In this document: in pieces, positions 35,313 to 44,245 of the stretch
Layout of the letters: each line of letters begins with the position of its first letter
How positions within the stretch are numbered: the first letter of the stretch is position 1
Assembly: GCF_013377885.1 (NCBI RefSeq)
Contig: NZ_JABKAU010000018.1
Coordinates: 1-64,000, forward strand
Direction: 5' to 3'
DNA: 64,000 nt
Source: Hymenobacter lapidiphilus
Lineage (GTDB): Bacteria; Bacteroidota; Bacteroidia; Cytophagales; Hymenobacteraceae
Program-made: the position numbers and the translations under genes
Notes under the pieces: generated by a model
Seen by the model: the letters and a program-made list of their open reading frames with translations, nothing else
Databases searched by the model: none
What the model was told of the DNA's origin: nothing

Positions 35313-36501
35313 CGTGCTGGCGGCGGCCACGTTCTGGGGCAGCCTGCTGCTGGTGGCCCACACCTACGTGCTGTACCCGCTGCTACTGGCCCGCCTGGCC
35401 CGCGGCCGCCGGCAAAACGCTGAGGTGTACGCCCCCGATAGCGCGGAGCTGCCAGCCGTGGACGTGCTGCTGGCCGTGTACAACGAGGAGCAGGTGATTG
35501 AGGAGAAAATCCGCTCAACCTTCGCCACCACCTACCCGCTGGATAAGCTCACGTTTTACATCGGCTCCGATAATTCCTCCGACCGCACTAATGCCCTTAT
35601 CACCCAACTGGCAGCCGGGTACCCGGGCCTGCAGTTCCGGCCGCTGGGGCAGCGCACCGGTAAGCCCGGCGTAATGGAAGTGCTGTCGGAGCAAGCCACC
35701 GCGCCGGTGCTGGTGCTCACCGATGCCAACGTGTTTTTCACGCCCGACACGCTGTATGAGCTGGTGAAGCATTTCCGCAACCCGGCCATTGGCCTGGTGG
35801 GGGGCCACATCCTCAACCCCGACCACCGCCAGGAAGGCATTTCGGGCCAGGAGAAAGCGTATCTGGAGCGCGAAAACCTGATTAAGTACCAGGAGGGCGT
35901 GGTGTGGGGAAGCATGATAGGCGCTTTCGGCGGCTGCTTTGCGGTACGCCGCGCCTGCTACCACCCGGCCCCGCGCGGCTTTATTGTTGATGACTTCTTC
36001 ATCTCAATGGCCGTGCTGCAGGACGGCTACCAGGCCATCAACGAGCTGGCCGCCGTGTGCCACGAAGACGTGTCGGACCAGCTGCCCGAGGAGTTCCGGC
36101 GCAAGGCCCGCATTTCGGCCGGCAACTTCCAGAATCTGGTGGTGTTCCGGCGCCTGCTGTGGCCACCGTGGCGGGGTGTGGGTTTTGCTTACTGGTCGCA
36201 TAAAGTACTGCGCTGGCTTACGCCGCTGCTGCTGCTGGGTATGCTGCTAAGCTGCGCGCTGCTGGTGGCGCGGGGCGGCGGCTGGCTGTACCAGCTGCTG
36301 CTGGCCGGGCAGCTGGGCGCGCTGCTGCTGCCGCTGCTCGATGCCGCCTTGCATCAGGTAGGTATTCATTTGCGGCTGCTACGCTTCATCAGCCATTTTT
36401 ATTCCATGAACGCGGCCTTGCTGCTGGGCTTCTGGCGCTATTTGCGCGGCATAAAAACCGCCGTTTGGGAGCCTACTGCCCGGTTCCAGGGTAGGCGGTG
36501 A
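35296..36501 (+). CDS. Membrane family 2 (GT-A) glycosyltransferase
   Basis: 401 aa from GTG. One N-terminal helix (FWGSLLLVAHTYVLYPLLLARL), a GT-A catalytic domain with VDVLLAVYNEEQVIEEKI, VLTDANVFF (the D-x-D position), GSMIGAFGGCFAVRR and FIVDDFFISM with the catalytic Asp, and then a hydrophobic C-terminal region with several membrane helices from about residue 300. This is the layout of processive or chain-extending glycosyltransferases at the inner membrane. It overlaps the GT4 gene. No flippase or polymerase genes are adjacent. Confidence 0.85.
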   Translation: MPLLPDVLAAATFWGSLLLVAHTYVLYPLLLARLARGRRQNAEVYAPDSAELPAVDVLLAVYNEEQVIEEKIRSTFATTYPLDKLTFYIGSDNSSDRTNALITQLAAGYPGLQFRPLGQRTGKPGVMEVLSEQATAPVLVLTDANVFFTPDTLYELVKHFRNPAIGLVGGHILNPDHRQEGISGQEKAYLERENLIKYQEGVVWGSMIGAFGGCFAVRRACYHPAPRGFIVDDFFISMAVLQDGYQAINELAAVCHEDVSDQLPEEFRRKARISAGNFQNLVVFRRLLWPPWRGVGFAYWSHKVLRWLTPLLLLGMLLSCALLVARGGGWLYQLLLAGQLGALLLPLLDAALHQVGIHLRLLRFISHFYSMNAALLLGFWRYLRGIKTAVWEPTARFQGRR

Positions 36502-36546
36502 GAGGGGGTAGAGATGAGCAGTGAGTACAGAAAGGTGAGAAGGGAA

Positions 36547-36609
36547 TAAAGGAACGTCATTCAGAGCATGCTGCTCCAAGCGCATCATGCTCTGAATGAC
36601 GTTCCTTTA
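36547..36609. repeat. Perfect 24-base inverted repeat with longer imperfect flanks
   Basis: TAAAGGAACGTCATTCAGAGCATG and its exact complement surround a 15-base loop. The flanks also pair (GTACAGAAAGGTGAGAA before, TTCTCACCTCTCTGTAC after), so the whole palindrome reaches about 36517-36640. The GGAACGTCAT end resembles repeat family A. It may also stop transcription after the GT2 gene. Confidence 0.65.
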
Positions 36610-36665
36610 CTCACCTCTCATTTCTCACCTCTCTGTACCTATTTCTCTATACTCACTTTCCCCTC

Positions 36666-37478
36666 ATGAAACCACTGCGTATTGCTATTGTGGGTTGCGG
36701 TAACATGGGCCTGGCTTTTGCCCGGTCGTTTCTGCACTACAACCTGGTGGCCCGGCCTGATTTGCTGCTGGTGGCCCGCCACGACGAGCACTGCCAGCGC
36801 CTCGCCCTGCAGCACCCCGATCTGCCCGTAGCGGCCCTGAGCGCCGCTGTGGCCGATTATGGCGTGGTGCTAGTGGCCGTAAAACCCCAGGATTTCAGCC
36901 AGGTGGCCGCAGGGCTGCGGGCGGTGCTGCAGCCGGGGCAGGTGGTGGTGTCCATTATGGCCGGCATTCCGATTGCGCGGCTGCAGCGCGAGCTAAACCA
37001 CCAACAGGTGATGCGGGCCATGCCCAATACGCCGGCACTGCTGGGTATGGGTATCACCGGTTTTTCGGCCGCGCCCGAGGTCGAGCGTAGCCGCCTGCAC
37101 GAAGTAGAGAACCTGCTAAACGCTACCGGCCGCTCCATTTTTCTGGAAGACGAAAGCCTGCTCGATGCCGTAACGGCCGTGAGCGGCAGCGGCCCGGCCT
37201 ACTTCTACTTTCTGGTGCAGGCCATGATGCAGGCAGGCCAGGAAATGGGCTTTTCCGAGTCGGTGGCCGGGCTGCTCGTCAAACAAACCATGCTCGGCGC
37301 CTATCACCTGCTCAACACCTCCGCCCTAAGTCCCGACGAGCTAATTGCCACCGTGGCCTCGAAGGGCGGCACCACCGAAGCCGCGTTGCGCGAGTTCCGG
37401 GCTGGTGGCCTGGCCGAAACCCTGATTGCCGGCATGAAAGCCGCCCAGCACCGCGCCACCGAGCTGGCCAGCGAGTGA
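36666..37478 (+). CDS. proC: Pyrroline-5-carboxylate reductase
   Basis: 270 aa, cytoplasmic; NAD(P)H-dependent last step of proline biosynthesis. N-terminal Rossmann loop IAIVGCGNMGLAFARSF, VKPQDF, VMRAMPNTPALLGMGITG, and the C-terminal dimer domain with DAVTAVSGSGPAYFYFLVQA and ATVASKGGTTEAAL are all diagnostic. Length normal. It stands alone between a palindromic repeat and ribBA. Confidence 0.95.
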   Translation: MKPLRIAIVGCGNMGLAFARSFLHYNLVARPDLLLVARHDEHCQRLALQHPDLPVAALSAAVADYGVVLVAVKPQDFSQVAAGLRAVLQPGQVVVSIMAGIPIARLQRELNHQQVMRAMPNTPALLGMGITGFSAAPEVERSRLHEVENLLNATGRSIFLEDESLLDAVTAVSGSGPAYFYFLVQAMMQAGQEMGFSESVAGLLVKQTMLGAYHLLNTSALSPDELIATVASKGGTTEAALREFRAGGLAETLIAGMKAAQHRATELASE

Positions 37479-37514
37479 GGGTGCCACTGCTGCCGGCTGC
37501 CAGTTCCGGCTTCG

Positions 37515-37522
37515 TAACTTTG
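37515..37522 (+). promoter_or_regulatory. -7 box of ribBA
   Basis: TAACTTTG matches TAnnTTTG exactly and would give a leader of about 90 bases. The last 40 bases of that leader (37577-37617) are a run of ATCCG-type direct repeats; no FMN riboswitch sequence is seen. Confidence 0.5.
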
Positions 37523-37617
37523 CCCGGCCGCCGCTGGTTGTACGCCAGCCCCACGGTAGCCCGCTGGGCGCTACCGAATCCGTGAAATCCGAAAAAATCC
37601 GCGCTAATCCGTGATCC

Positions 37618-38868
37618 ATGCTTGACTTGATTGAAGACGCTATTGCTGATATCCGCGCCGGTAAGGTGGTAGTGGTGGTTGATGATGAAGACCGCGAAAA
37701 CGAAGGCGACTTCATCTGTGCCGCCCGCTGCGCTACGCCCGAAGTCATCAACTTTATGGCCACACACGGCCGCGGCCTCGTGTGTGCCTCGCTGCCCGAA
37801 ACCCGCTGCGAGGAGCTGGGCCTCGATTTGATGGTGGGAAACAACACGGCCCTGCATGCCACAGCCTTTACGGTGAGCGTTGATCTGCTGAAAAACGGCG
37901 TGACTACCGGCATTTCCGCTTCCGACCGCTCCAAAACCATTCTGGCTCTCATCGACCCCGAAACCAAGCCCGAGGAGCTGGGCAAGCCGGGCCACATTTT
38001 CCCGCTTAAGGCCCGCAAAGAGGGCGTGCTGCGCCGCGCCGGCCACACCGAGGCGGCCGTGGACCTAGCCCGTCTGGCTGGCTTCGAGCCGGCGGGGGTA
38101 TTGGTGGAAATTCTGAAGGAGGACGGCGAAATGGCCCGCCTGCCCGAACTGCGCGAAATTGCCGACAAGTGGAATCTGAAGCTGATTTCGGTGCAGGACC
38201 TCATCAAGTACCGCCTCGAAAAGGAAAGCCTGATTGCCCGCGAAATATCGGTGCGCCTGCCCACCGATTTCGGCGACTTCGACCTGATTGCCTACACCCA
38301 GCAGAGTAACAATACCCAGCACCTGGCGCTGGTGAAAGGGGATATTTCGGGCCCCGAGCCAGTGCTGGTGCGCGTGCATAGCTCCTGCGTAACGGGCGAT
38401 ATTTTCGGCTCGTGCCGCTGCGACTGTGGCCCCCAACTGCACCACGCCATGCAACAGATTGAGCGCGAAGGTCGCGGTGTTATCGTGTACATGAACCAGG
38501 AGGGCCGCGGTATTGGCCTGCTCAACAAGCTGCGGGCCTACAAGCTGCAGGAGCAGGGCCGCGACACAGTGGAGGCCAACCTGGAGTTGGGTTTCGGCAT
38601 GGACGAGCGCGACTACGGCGTAGGGGCCCAGATTCTGCGCGATTTGGGCATCAGCAAGATGCGGCTGCTCTCCAACAACCCCCGCAAGCGCACCGGCCTC
38701 ATCGGCTACGGCCTGGAGGTGGTTGAGTCGGTGGCCATTGAGGTGGAACCCAACGAGCACAACCAGCGCTACCTCACCACCAAGCGCGACAAGCTGGGCC
38801 ACACCATTCTGCACCAGACCGGCGCCGCTAATCCGGTTGCTGAGGTGCCCGGCGTTACGGGGCAGTAA
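37618..38868 (+). CDS. ribBA: RibBA: 3,4-dihydroxy-2-butanone-4-phosphate synthase / GTP cyclohydrolase II
   Basis: 416 aa fusion supplying both precursors of riboflavin. The N-terminal half (1-205) has [12 protein letters not shown] and [16 protein letters not shown] of the DHBP synthase. The C-terminal half has the cyclohydrolase zinc ligands Cys257, Cys268 and Cys270 ([17 protein letters not shown]), then [12 protein letters not shown]. Both active sites look intact. A strong hairpin at 38898-38927 follows. Other riboflavin genes are not in this window. Confidence 0.96.
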   Translation: MLDLIEDAIADIRAGKVVVVVDDEDRENEGDFICAARCATPEVINFMATHGRGLVCASLPETRCEELGLDLMVGNNTALHATAFTVSVDLLKNGVTTGISASDRSKTILALIDPETKPEELGKPGHIFPLKARKEGVLRRAGHTEAAVDLARLAGFEPAGVLVEILKEDGEMARLPELREIADKWNLKLISVQDLIKYRLEKESLIAREISVRLPTDFGDFDLIAYTQQSNNTQHLALVKGDISGPEPVLVRVHSSCVTGDIFGSCRCDCGPQLHHAMQQIEREGRGVIVYMNQEGRGIGLLNKLRAYKLQEQGRDTVEANLELGFGMDERDYGVGAQILRDLGISKMRLLSNNPRKRTGLIGYGLEVVESVAIEVEPNEHNQRYLTTKRDKLGHTILHQTGAANPVAEVPGVTGQ

Positions 38869-38897
38869 GCTCCTGTAACCCTTCTTTTTGTTCCGTC

Positions 38898-38927
38898 CGG
38901 CCCGGTCAGCATTTGCTGGCCGGGCCG
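38898..38927 (+). terminator. Hairpin terminator after ribBA
   Basis: CGGCCCGGTCAGC paired with GCTGGCCGGGCCG around a 4-base loop, one G-T pair, 30 bases after the ribBA stop. Confidence 0.65.
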
Positions 38928-38986
38928 TTGCGTGTGGGGCGGGGGCAAAGCATGCTAATATGGCCGCAATCAGCTAACTTCCGGAT

Positions 38987-39772
38987 ATGAGAAACTTGTT
39001 TTATCCGCTACTATTGGCCCTGCTGCTACCCCTGACGTCGCAGGCCCAGCGTGGGGGCGGGCAGGGCTTTACCCAGCAGTTCACCCAGGGCAGCGTGTTG
39101 CTCAGCTCGGGCGACAGTATCAGCGGGCCGCTGGCGCTGCACCGGGGCGAGGAAACCCTGACGATGACGTTAGCCGACAACACTGTCCGCACGCTGCCCG
39201 CCGTAAATGTGCAGAGCTTCGCAGTGCGCGGCGAGCAATACGACCAAAGCCGCGAACGGCTCTACTACGACGACTTTTACGCCATGCGCCAGGGCTACTA
39301 CTCGGGCAACCCCGGGTTTGGCGCCACCCCGCCACCCCGCCGCCGCGAACGGGCCGATACCAACCTGCTGCGTGTGTTTCGGGTGTACCGCTGGAACCGC
39401 GACAATGACTACAGCGACTTTAAAGCCCCCGGATTTTTCGAGCAGCTCAGCGGTGGCCCCGTTATTCTGCTGCGCCGCGAGGGGCTGGTGGAGCGGCCCA
39501 TCACGGCCGGTGGCCCCTACAGCTACGGCGGCATGGGCCTAGCCGGCATGACCTTGGGCTACTACACCGAAGTCAAGGATAACTTCTTCCTGGGTTTGCC
39601 CGACGGCACCGTGCTGCCACTGCGCACGCCCAAGAAAGACCTGCCCAGCTACTTCCGGGCACAGGCCCGCCAGCTAGCCCAATACGCCAAAACCAACAAC
39701 CTCAACTACACCGATGCCCGCGACCTGGCTTATCTGGTAAACTATGCTAACTCGCTGGTAGTCAGTGAGTAA
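38987..39772 (+). CDS. Hypothetical secreted protein
   Basis: 261 aa. Signal peptide (LFYPLLLALLLPLTSQAQ) ends at an AQ cleavage site. The mature part begins with a strand-rich segment (GSVLLSSGDSISGPLALHRGEETLTMTLADN) that resembles the short repeated module Bacteroidota secreted proteins use to describe a value and its default, followed by an arginine- and proline-rich centre (PPPRRRERAD) and a Tyr/Gly-rich part. I recognise no enzyme motif. It has no lipobox, so it is periplasmic or outer-membrane associated. Confidence 0.65.
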   Translation: MRNLFYPLLLALLLPLTSQAQRGGGQGFTQQFTQGSVLLSSGDSISGPLALHRGEETLTMTLADNTVRTLPAVNVQSFAVRGEQYDQSRERLYYDDFYAMRQGYYSGNPGFGATPPPRRRERADTNLLRVFRVYRWNRDNDYSDFKAPGFFEQLSGGPVILLRREGLVERPITAGGPYSYGGMGLAGMTLGYYTEVKDNFFLGLPDGTVLPLRTPKKDLPSYFRAQARQLAQYAKTNNLNYTDARDLAYLVNYANSLVVSE

Positions 39773-39794
39773 ATGAATTAATGTGGAAACGCTA

Positions 39795-39955
39795 GTTAAC
39801 CTGGAATTCCGCAGAACGGTGTAGAGGCGGGGCTTGCCCCCGCCCGCCGTGTGCACGGGCTTTTCTGGGCGTCCAAACAGCCGTTCAACATGTTGTTGCA
39901 ACGGCGGGCGGGGACAAGCCCCGCCCCTACACCGTTCTGCAAAACCAGGGTTAAC
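39795..39955. repeat. Palindromic repeat family B, longest arms
   Basis: Arms of about 55 bases start GTTAACCTGGAATTCCGCAG and contain GTGTAGAGGCGGGGCTTGCC; the right arm is the near-exact complement ending in GTTAAC at 39955. The loop of about 50 bases is non-coding. Lies between the ends of two convergent genes. Confidence 0.8.
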
Positions 39956-39975
39956 CAGACCTCCCGTATTCATTG

Positions 39976-41712
39976 TTACAACACCCGTAGCACGGGGTAG
40001 CGCAGGTGGCTGGGCTCGTAGTGGTCGGATTGGCGGTAAAGCCAGTCGAGCTGGGCGGGGCCGCTGGCAGCGAAGGCGGGGTCGGCCTGCTTTTTCTGGT
40101 TAAGCTGGGCCTGCAGCGCGGGCTGCTGGCGCAGCAGCTGGGCGGCCAGGTCCTCGAACACGTAATCAGAGAAATACTCTTTTTGCTGCAGGATGCTGTC
40201 GAAGAAGCCCCAGGCAAAAAACGAGTCGGTGGCTTGGGGCTCCAGCGTTTCGATGAGGTAGCGGGCGGCGGGCTGATTTAAAGAGATGTAGAAGTCGCCG
40301 CGCAGCAGCTGGCGGGGCTGGCGCACCGGCCGGACCTGCACTCCGGAGTGCAGGTAGTGGCCCTCGTAGGGCCGGGGGCTGGTTTTGTAGTCCTGGATGT
40401 AGTAGGTTTCGCCGTTGATAACGGTGTCCGCCGACAGCTGCCGTAGCTGCACGCCCGACAGGCGCAGGCGCTCGGCTACCTCGCCCCAGGCCTGGGGCAG
40501 CACGTAGGCGCGGGGCCGCTGCACCGTGGCCGTGGGCACAAAGGTGTTGTAGTAGGGGATGGATTTGGTGTAAGGCGCCTTCCGGTCGTAGTACAGCCGC
40601 GGCTGTCCGCTCACGTCGCTGGGCTTGGTTTTGCCCTCGTAGCCGCGGAACGTGAACCGCTCGGCCTGCGTGGTATCGAGCCGCCAGCCCAGGGCAAACG
40701 CCTGCTGCTGCTGGCTGAGGCGGGTGGCCTCGGTGCGGGCCGAAGCCAGCGCGGCTTTCTGCTGCTGCACCGTACCAATCAGCAAGCGCAGAAAATCGTA
40801 GGTGGCCCGCACCCGCGGCGTGTAGGCCTTCAGCATGTGGGTTTCCGTTACGAAACCGATGGTATTGAACAGTGCGGTGTAGCCGGTGGAGTAGCGCGGG
40901 CTTTCCAGGAAACCCTGCAGGCCCCGAGCATCGGGCGTGCGGCCGTTAAAATCCACGTAGGGGCTCAGATACCACTTTTGCTTATCCATGCCGCCGTAGA
41001 GGGCCGGCAGTAGTTGCTGCTGCATATACTGGCTCAGGGCGGGGTGCAGCTTGTCTTTCTGGGTGGCAATGAGCGTGAGCGTGTACTGGTAGTCGGCGCC
41101 GTTGGAGGTGTGGGTGTCCACGTACACATCGGGCTGCCAGCGCTGAAACAGGGCCGCAAATGAGCGGGCATTGCGCGAATCCTGCTTGATGTAGTCGCGG
41201 TTAAGGTCGAGGTTGCGGGCGTTGCCGCGGAAGCCGTAGCTCTCGGGGCCGTTCTGGTTGGTGCGGGTGCTGGAGTTGCGGTTGAGCGCGCCGCCCACGT
41301 TGTAAATCGGGATGATGACCAGCACCACATCATCGAGCTGGCGGCGCAGGGCCTTTTTCTGCACGTAGTCGCGGGCCAGCATCAGGCTGGCATCAATGCC
41401 CTCGGGCTCGCCAGGGTGGATGCCGTTCTGGATAAATACAATGCGCCGGCCCTTGGCCCGCAGCGAAGCCGGCTCCATGTCGCCATCGGCCGATACGACC
41501 ACTACATGCAGCGACCGGCCGCTGTCGGTGGTACCCGCCTCGCGCAGCTGGATTTCGGGATACGCCGCATCGAGCCGCTGGTAGTAGCCGATGCACTCGT
41601 CATAGGTGGCGGTGGTATTACCGTTGCCCCGCTCGAAGGGCGTGCGCCAGTCGGTCGGAGCCGGGCTGGTGGGCGTGGTCAGCAGCAAGGAGAGCAGGGA
41701 AAGCAGGAGCAT
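39976..41712 (-). CDS. Secreted M14-family zinc metallocarboxypeptidase
   Basis: 578 aa. A short leader (LLLSLLSLLLTTPTSPA) exports it. The zinc site is HPGEPEG (His and Glu) with the third ligand in YVDTHTSNG; DLNRDY carries the substrate-binding Arg and FVTETHM the catalytic Glu. After about residue 330 comes a large extra C-terminal region (QPRLYYDRKAPYTKSIPYYN ... FFDSILQQKEYF) found in the M14 group of Bacteroidota. It removes C-terminal residues or cuts cell-wall or other peptides; substrate unknown. Confidence 0.88.
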   Translation of the reverse strand: MLLLSLLSLLLTTPTSPAPTDWRTPFERGNGNTTATYDECIGYYQRLDAAYPEIQLREAGTTDSGRSLHVVVVSADGDMEPASLRAKGRRIVFIQNGIHPGEPEGIDASLMLARDYVQKKALRRQLDDVVLVIIPIYNVGGALNRNSSTRTNQNGPESYGFRGNARNLDLNRDYIKQDSRNARSFAALFQRWQPDVYVDTHTSNGADYQYTLTLIATQKDKLHPALSQYMQQQLLPALYGGMDKQKWYLSPYVDFNGRTPDARGLQGFLESPRYSTGYTALFNTIGFVTETHMLKAYTPRVRATYDFLRLLIGTVQQQKAALASARTEATRLSQQQQAFALGWRLDTTQAERFTFRGYEGKTKPSDVSGQPRLYYDRKAPYTKSIPYYNTFVPTATVQRPRAYVLPQAWGEVAERLRLSGVQLRQLSADTVINGETYYIQDYKTSPRPYEGHYLHSGVQVRPVRQPRQLLRGDFYISLNQPAARYLIETLEPQATDSFFAWGFFDSILQQKEYFSDYVFEDLAAQLLRQQPALQAQLNQKKQADPAFAASGPAQLDWLYRQSDHYEPSHLRYPVLRVL

Positions 41713-41745
41713 GAGGCGAAACTAGCGTATTGGTAAAGTTTGATT

Positions 41746-42159
41746 CTAGTTCGGCTTATAATAAAATTTAAACTTCTCAAACATTGTTCCTGAGATACCC
41801 TTGCCATCAGGGACTAGCGTTATACTTCCCGGCTTTATCTCTGTAATTCTCCCATTTAATTCTCCGTCATCACGTTTTGTATAGACTACCTTCTCTTTTT
41901 CGTCATATTCCCACGTCCCAGTTAGTAAAGAGCCATCTTCAATATAAAGCACGTATTTACCATTCTGCTTAAACTCATACTCATCGTGTGGGGCTTGTGA
42001 GAGGTCTATCTTACTTCCGTCTGCCGTTCCATAATCTAATTTCCAGCGACGAAAAAACTCTTTTGGCAAACCTGAATTTGATATTTGCTGTGCCTTTTCT
42101 TGTGCCACGCAAGAAATAGAAATCAGCAAGTAAGCCAATACAATGAATGCATTTTTCAT
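41746..42159 (-). CDS. Hypothetical secreted protein, strongly AT-rich
   Basis: 137 aa. MKNAFIVLAYLLISISCVAQ is a signal peptide, so ATG 42159 is chosen over the earlier starts. The mature part (EFFRRWKLDYGTADGSKIDL, YEFKQNGKYVLYIEDGSLLTGTW) looks like a small lipocalin-like beta barrel: F....W.l....G....y.f...G.y......g...G.W. Composition is far more AT-rich than every neighbour, a sign of lateral gain from a low-GC Bacteroidota. It could be an inhibitor or copy-number-style lipocalin; no function is claimed. Confidence 0.6.
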   Translation of the reverse strand: MKNAFIVLAYLLISISCVAQEKAQQISNSGLPKEFFRRWKLDYGTADGSKIDLSQAPHDEYEFKQNGKYVLYIEDGSLLTGTWEYDEKEKVVYTKRDDGELNGRITEIKPGSITLVPDGKGISGTMFEKFKFYYKPN

Positions 42160-42228
42160 ACTATGTATCCTCATGAAATTTATCCTCAAAAGAGAGTATG
42201 TGGTTACAGTTTAGCTGCTCCTTAATCC

Positions 42229-42663
42229 CTAGTACAGCCGCCGGGGGGCAGGAAACAGCACTTGGTCGAGGCTGAAGCGGCCGGGGCCGGTAAAAGCCAG
42301 CCCCAGGAAAAGGAAGGCCGATTCGAGTGCGTGCGAGTAGCCGCTGAAGTCGTCGCCCTTGCTCAGGTGCATAATGGTAGCCATTATCATGGTGCCGAGC
42401 AGCAGCGCGCAGGTCCAGCGGAAGAACAGGCCCACCGCTAGCAGCTGCCCACCGATGGCCTCGGCAAAAGCGGCCAGAAAGCCCCAGAAGACGGGGGCAA
42501 AATTGAGGCCCACCAGCTTCATCACGCCCCCGATTTCGGCCCACACGGGCGGGCCACCCGTGAGCTTGGGGTAGCCGTGCACCGTGAACATAAAGCCAAT
42601 ACCCACGCGCAGTAGCAGCAGGCCCAAATCGTGCGTGCGGTAACGATTTTCAAACAAAGCCAT
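42229..42663 (-). CDS. DoxX-family membrane protein
   Basis: 144 aa with four membrane helices. LGLLLLRVGIGFMFTVHGYPKL and FLAAFAEAIGGQLLAVGLFFR are typical of DoxX, a family tied loosely to quinone or thiol redox and membrane integrity. ATG 42663 is used because the longer frame adds non-family sequence. A TATTTTGC word 80 bases upstream may be its promoter. It is not part of an obvious operon. Confidence 0.82.
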   Translation of the reverse strand: MALFENRYRTHDLGLLLLRVGIGFMFTVHGYPKLTGGPPVWAEIGGVMKLVGLNFAPVFWGFLAAFAEAIGGQLLAVGLFFRWTCALLLGTMIMATIMHLSKGDDFSGYSHALESAFLFLGLAFTGPGRFSLDQVLFPAPRRLY

Positions 42664-42903
42664 AAGCAGGTGGCCGGGTGGGCCAAGGCAGAGAGTAGGA
42701 CAAAAACGGCCCGCCACGATGGTTAGGACGTATATAGGGGTGGCAAAATACATTATTTGTAGCATTGTCCAAGTGGCGGCGCTGCTATTGGGCCGGTGGC
42801 TACGGTTCAGGCTGTTGCGGTCTGGTGGTCGGGCAGTGGTGGCCGGGTCGTAAAACATCCGAGCGCAGAGGGGCGTTAAGAAACACGCCTGCCGGGCAGA
42901 GCG

Positions 42904-42911
42904 TACCTTTG
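42904..42911 (+). promoter_or_regulatory. -7 box of surE
   Basis: TACCTTTG, exact match to TAnnTTTG, 38 bases before the surE GTG. Confidence 0.55.
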
Positions 42912-42949
42912 CCCGGCAATTCCTTCTTATCCTCATAAGCCTGTCTACT

Positions 42950-43831
42950 GTGTCAACTTCCGCCTCTGCCAAGCCGCTTATTCTTATCTCCAACGACGAC
43001 GGCATTACGGCCCCCGGTATTGCCACGCTCGTGCGCGTAATGCGCCGGCTGGGCGAAGTGGTGGTGGTAGCGCCCAACTCGCCCCAGTCGGGTATGGGCC
43101 ATGCTATTACCATCGGTAAGCCACTGCGCCTCGACCCCAACCACATTTTTGAGGGCATTGAGGCCTATGAGTGCAGCGGCACGCCCGCCGACTGCGTGAA
43201 GCTGGCCAAGCACCACGTCCTCAAGGACCGCCGCCCCGACCTGGTGGTGTCGGGCATCAACCACGGCTCCAACTCGGCCGTGAATGTGCTGTACTCGGGC
43301 ACCATGTCGGCGGCCATTGAGGCGGCTATTGAAGGGCTGCCGGCCATCGGCTTCTCGCTCTGCGACTATGGCCACGATGCCGACTTCTCGCACGCCGAGG
43401 AATGGGTGGAGCGCCTGACCCGGCAGGCGCTGGAGCACGGTATTCCGGCCGGCACGGCCCTGAACGTGAATATTCCTAAGAAATCGGACCAGCCTATTGC
43501 CGGGGCCATGGTCTGCCGCCAGGCCCGGGCGAAGTGGCAGGAAGAGTTCGACCTGCGCCACGACCCTTACAAGCGGCCCTACTACTGGCTCATCGGCTCG
43601 TTTGTAAACGAAGACCCGCGTCAGGATACCGACGAATACGCACTGGCCAACAACTACATATCCATCGTGCCCTGCCAGTACGACCTGACTTCGCAGTCGG
43701 GTTTGCGTCAGATGCAGCAAAGCTGGGACCTCTCGGTGCCCGGCTCGGCCACCCCGGCCCCAGAATTTCCCCTGGATGCAGTTGGCAGCGCTACTCCCGG
43801 CCCCGGCGAATCGGCTACCGGGCTGGGGTAG
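42950..43831 (+). CDS. surE: 5'-nucleotidase SurE
   Basis: 293 aa from GTG. The metal site ISNDDGITAPGI, NSPQSGMGHAIT and VSGINHGSNSAVNVLYSGT are standard; it dephosphorylates nucleoside monophosphates (and other phosphates) in the cytoplasm and helps stationary-phase survival. The last about 35 residues (PGSATPAPEFPLDAVGSATP) form a Pro/Ala/Ser-rich tail not normally part of SurE. Confidence 0.93.
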   Translation: MSTSASAKPLILISNDDGITAPGIATLVRVMRRLGEVVVVAPNSPQSGMGHAITIGKPLRLDPNHIFEGIEAYECSGTPADCVKLAKHHVLKDRRPDLVVSGINHGSNSAVNVLYSGTMSAAIEAAIEGLPAIGFSLCDYGHDADFSHAEEWVERLTRQALEHGIPAGTALNVNIPKKSDQPIAGAMVCRQARAKWQEEFDLRHDPYKRPYYWLIGSFVNEDPRQDTDEYALANNYISIVPCQYDLTSQSGLRQMQQSWDLSVPGSATPAPEFPLDAVGSATPGPGESATGLG

Positions 43832-43887
43832 GAGTGCCAGCGAAGGGAGCGTTTGCTTCCGGCCCTGAATCGTAAAATGCTTTGATA

Positions 43888-43930
43888 AACGGCTGATAGC
43901 GCGCTGATTCATCTTGCGCTATCAGCCGTT
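43888..43930 (+). terminator. Perfect 15-base hairpin after surE
   Basis: AACGGCTGATAGCGC and its exact complement around a 13-base loop, 57 bases past the surE stop. No T-run follows. Confidence 0.5.
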
Positions 43931-44245
43931 CACTAGTTTCGACTTAATGCCCGTCGTGTTGCTTTTCCTGCTTGGGAAGGTGACGTGGCGGGCGTTTTTG
44001 CGTTGCGGTCACGGCTTCAAAATCCAGCAGGCGGCTGCTAAAACTTTGTGGGCCGGGAGCAGTGGCTTCATAGCCGCTTCATGAAGCGGGCGTTTGCTTT
44101 GTGCCAGTCAATGACCGAAGCTGACTGGAAGCCGCCACCATGCTGGCTTTCGGGTTAGCCGGTAGCCCGCGACCAAGCCGGCACTTGCCGCCGCCTGAAT
44201 TATGGCTGTTGTGGGGTCCGGCTCCGGCACAGTGAACGAGTGTAA
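43931..44245. other. Gene-free region upstream of the RND efflux operon
   Basis: No convincing gene on either strand. It contains small inverted words (CCGCTTCATGAAGCGG at about 44077) but nothing I can assign to a known operator. It should hold the promoter and control sites of the efflux operon. Confidence 0.5.

Noticed and set aside
37523..37617. FMN riboswitch before ribBA
   Set aside because: The conserved FMN aptamer words are absent and the leader is too short.
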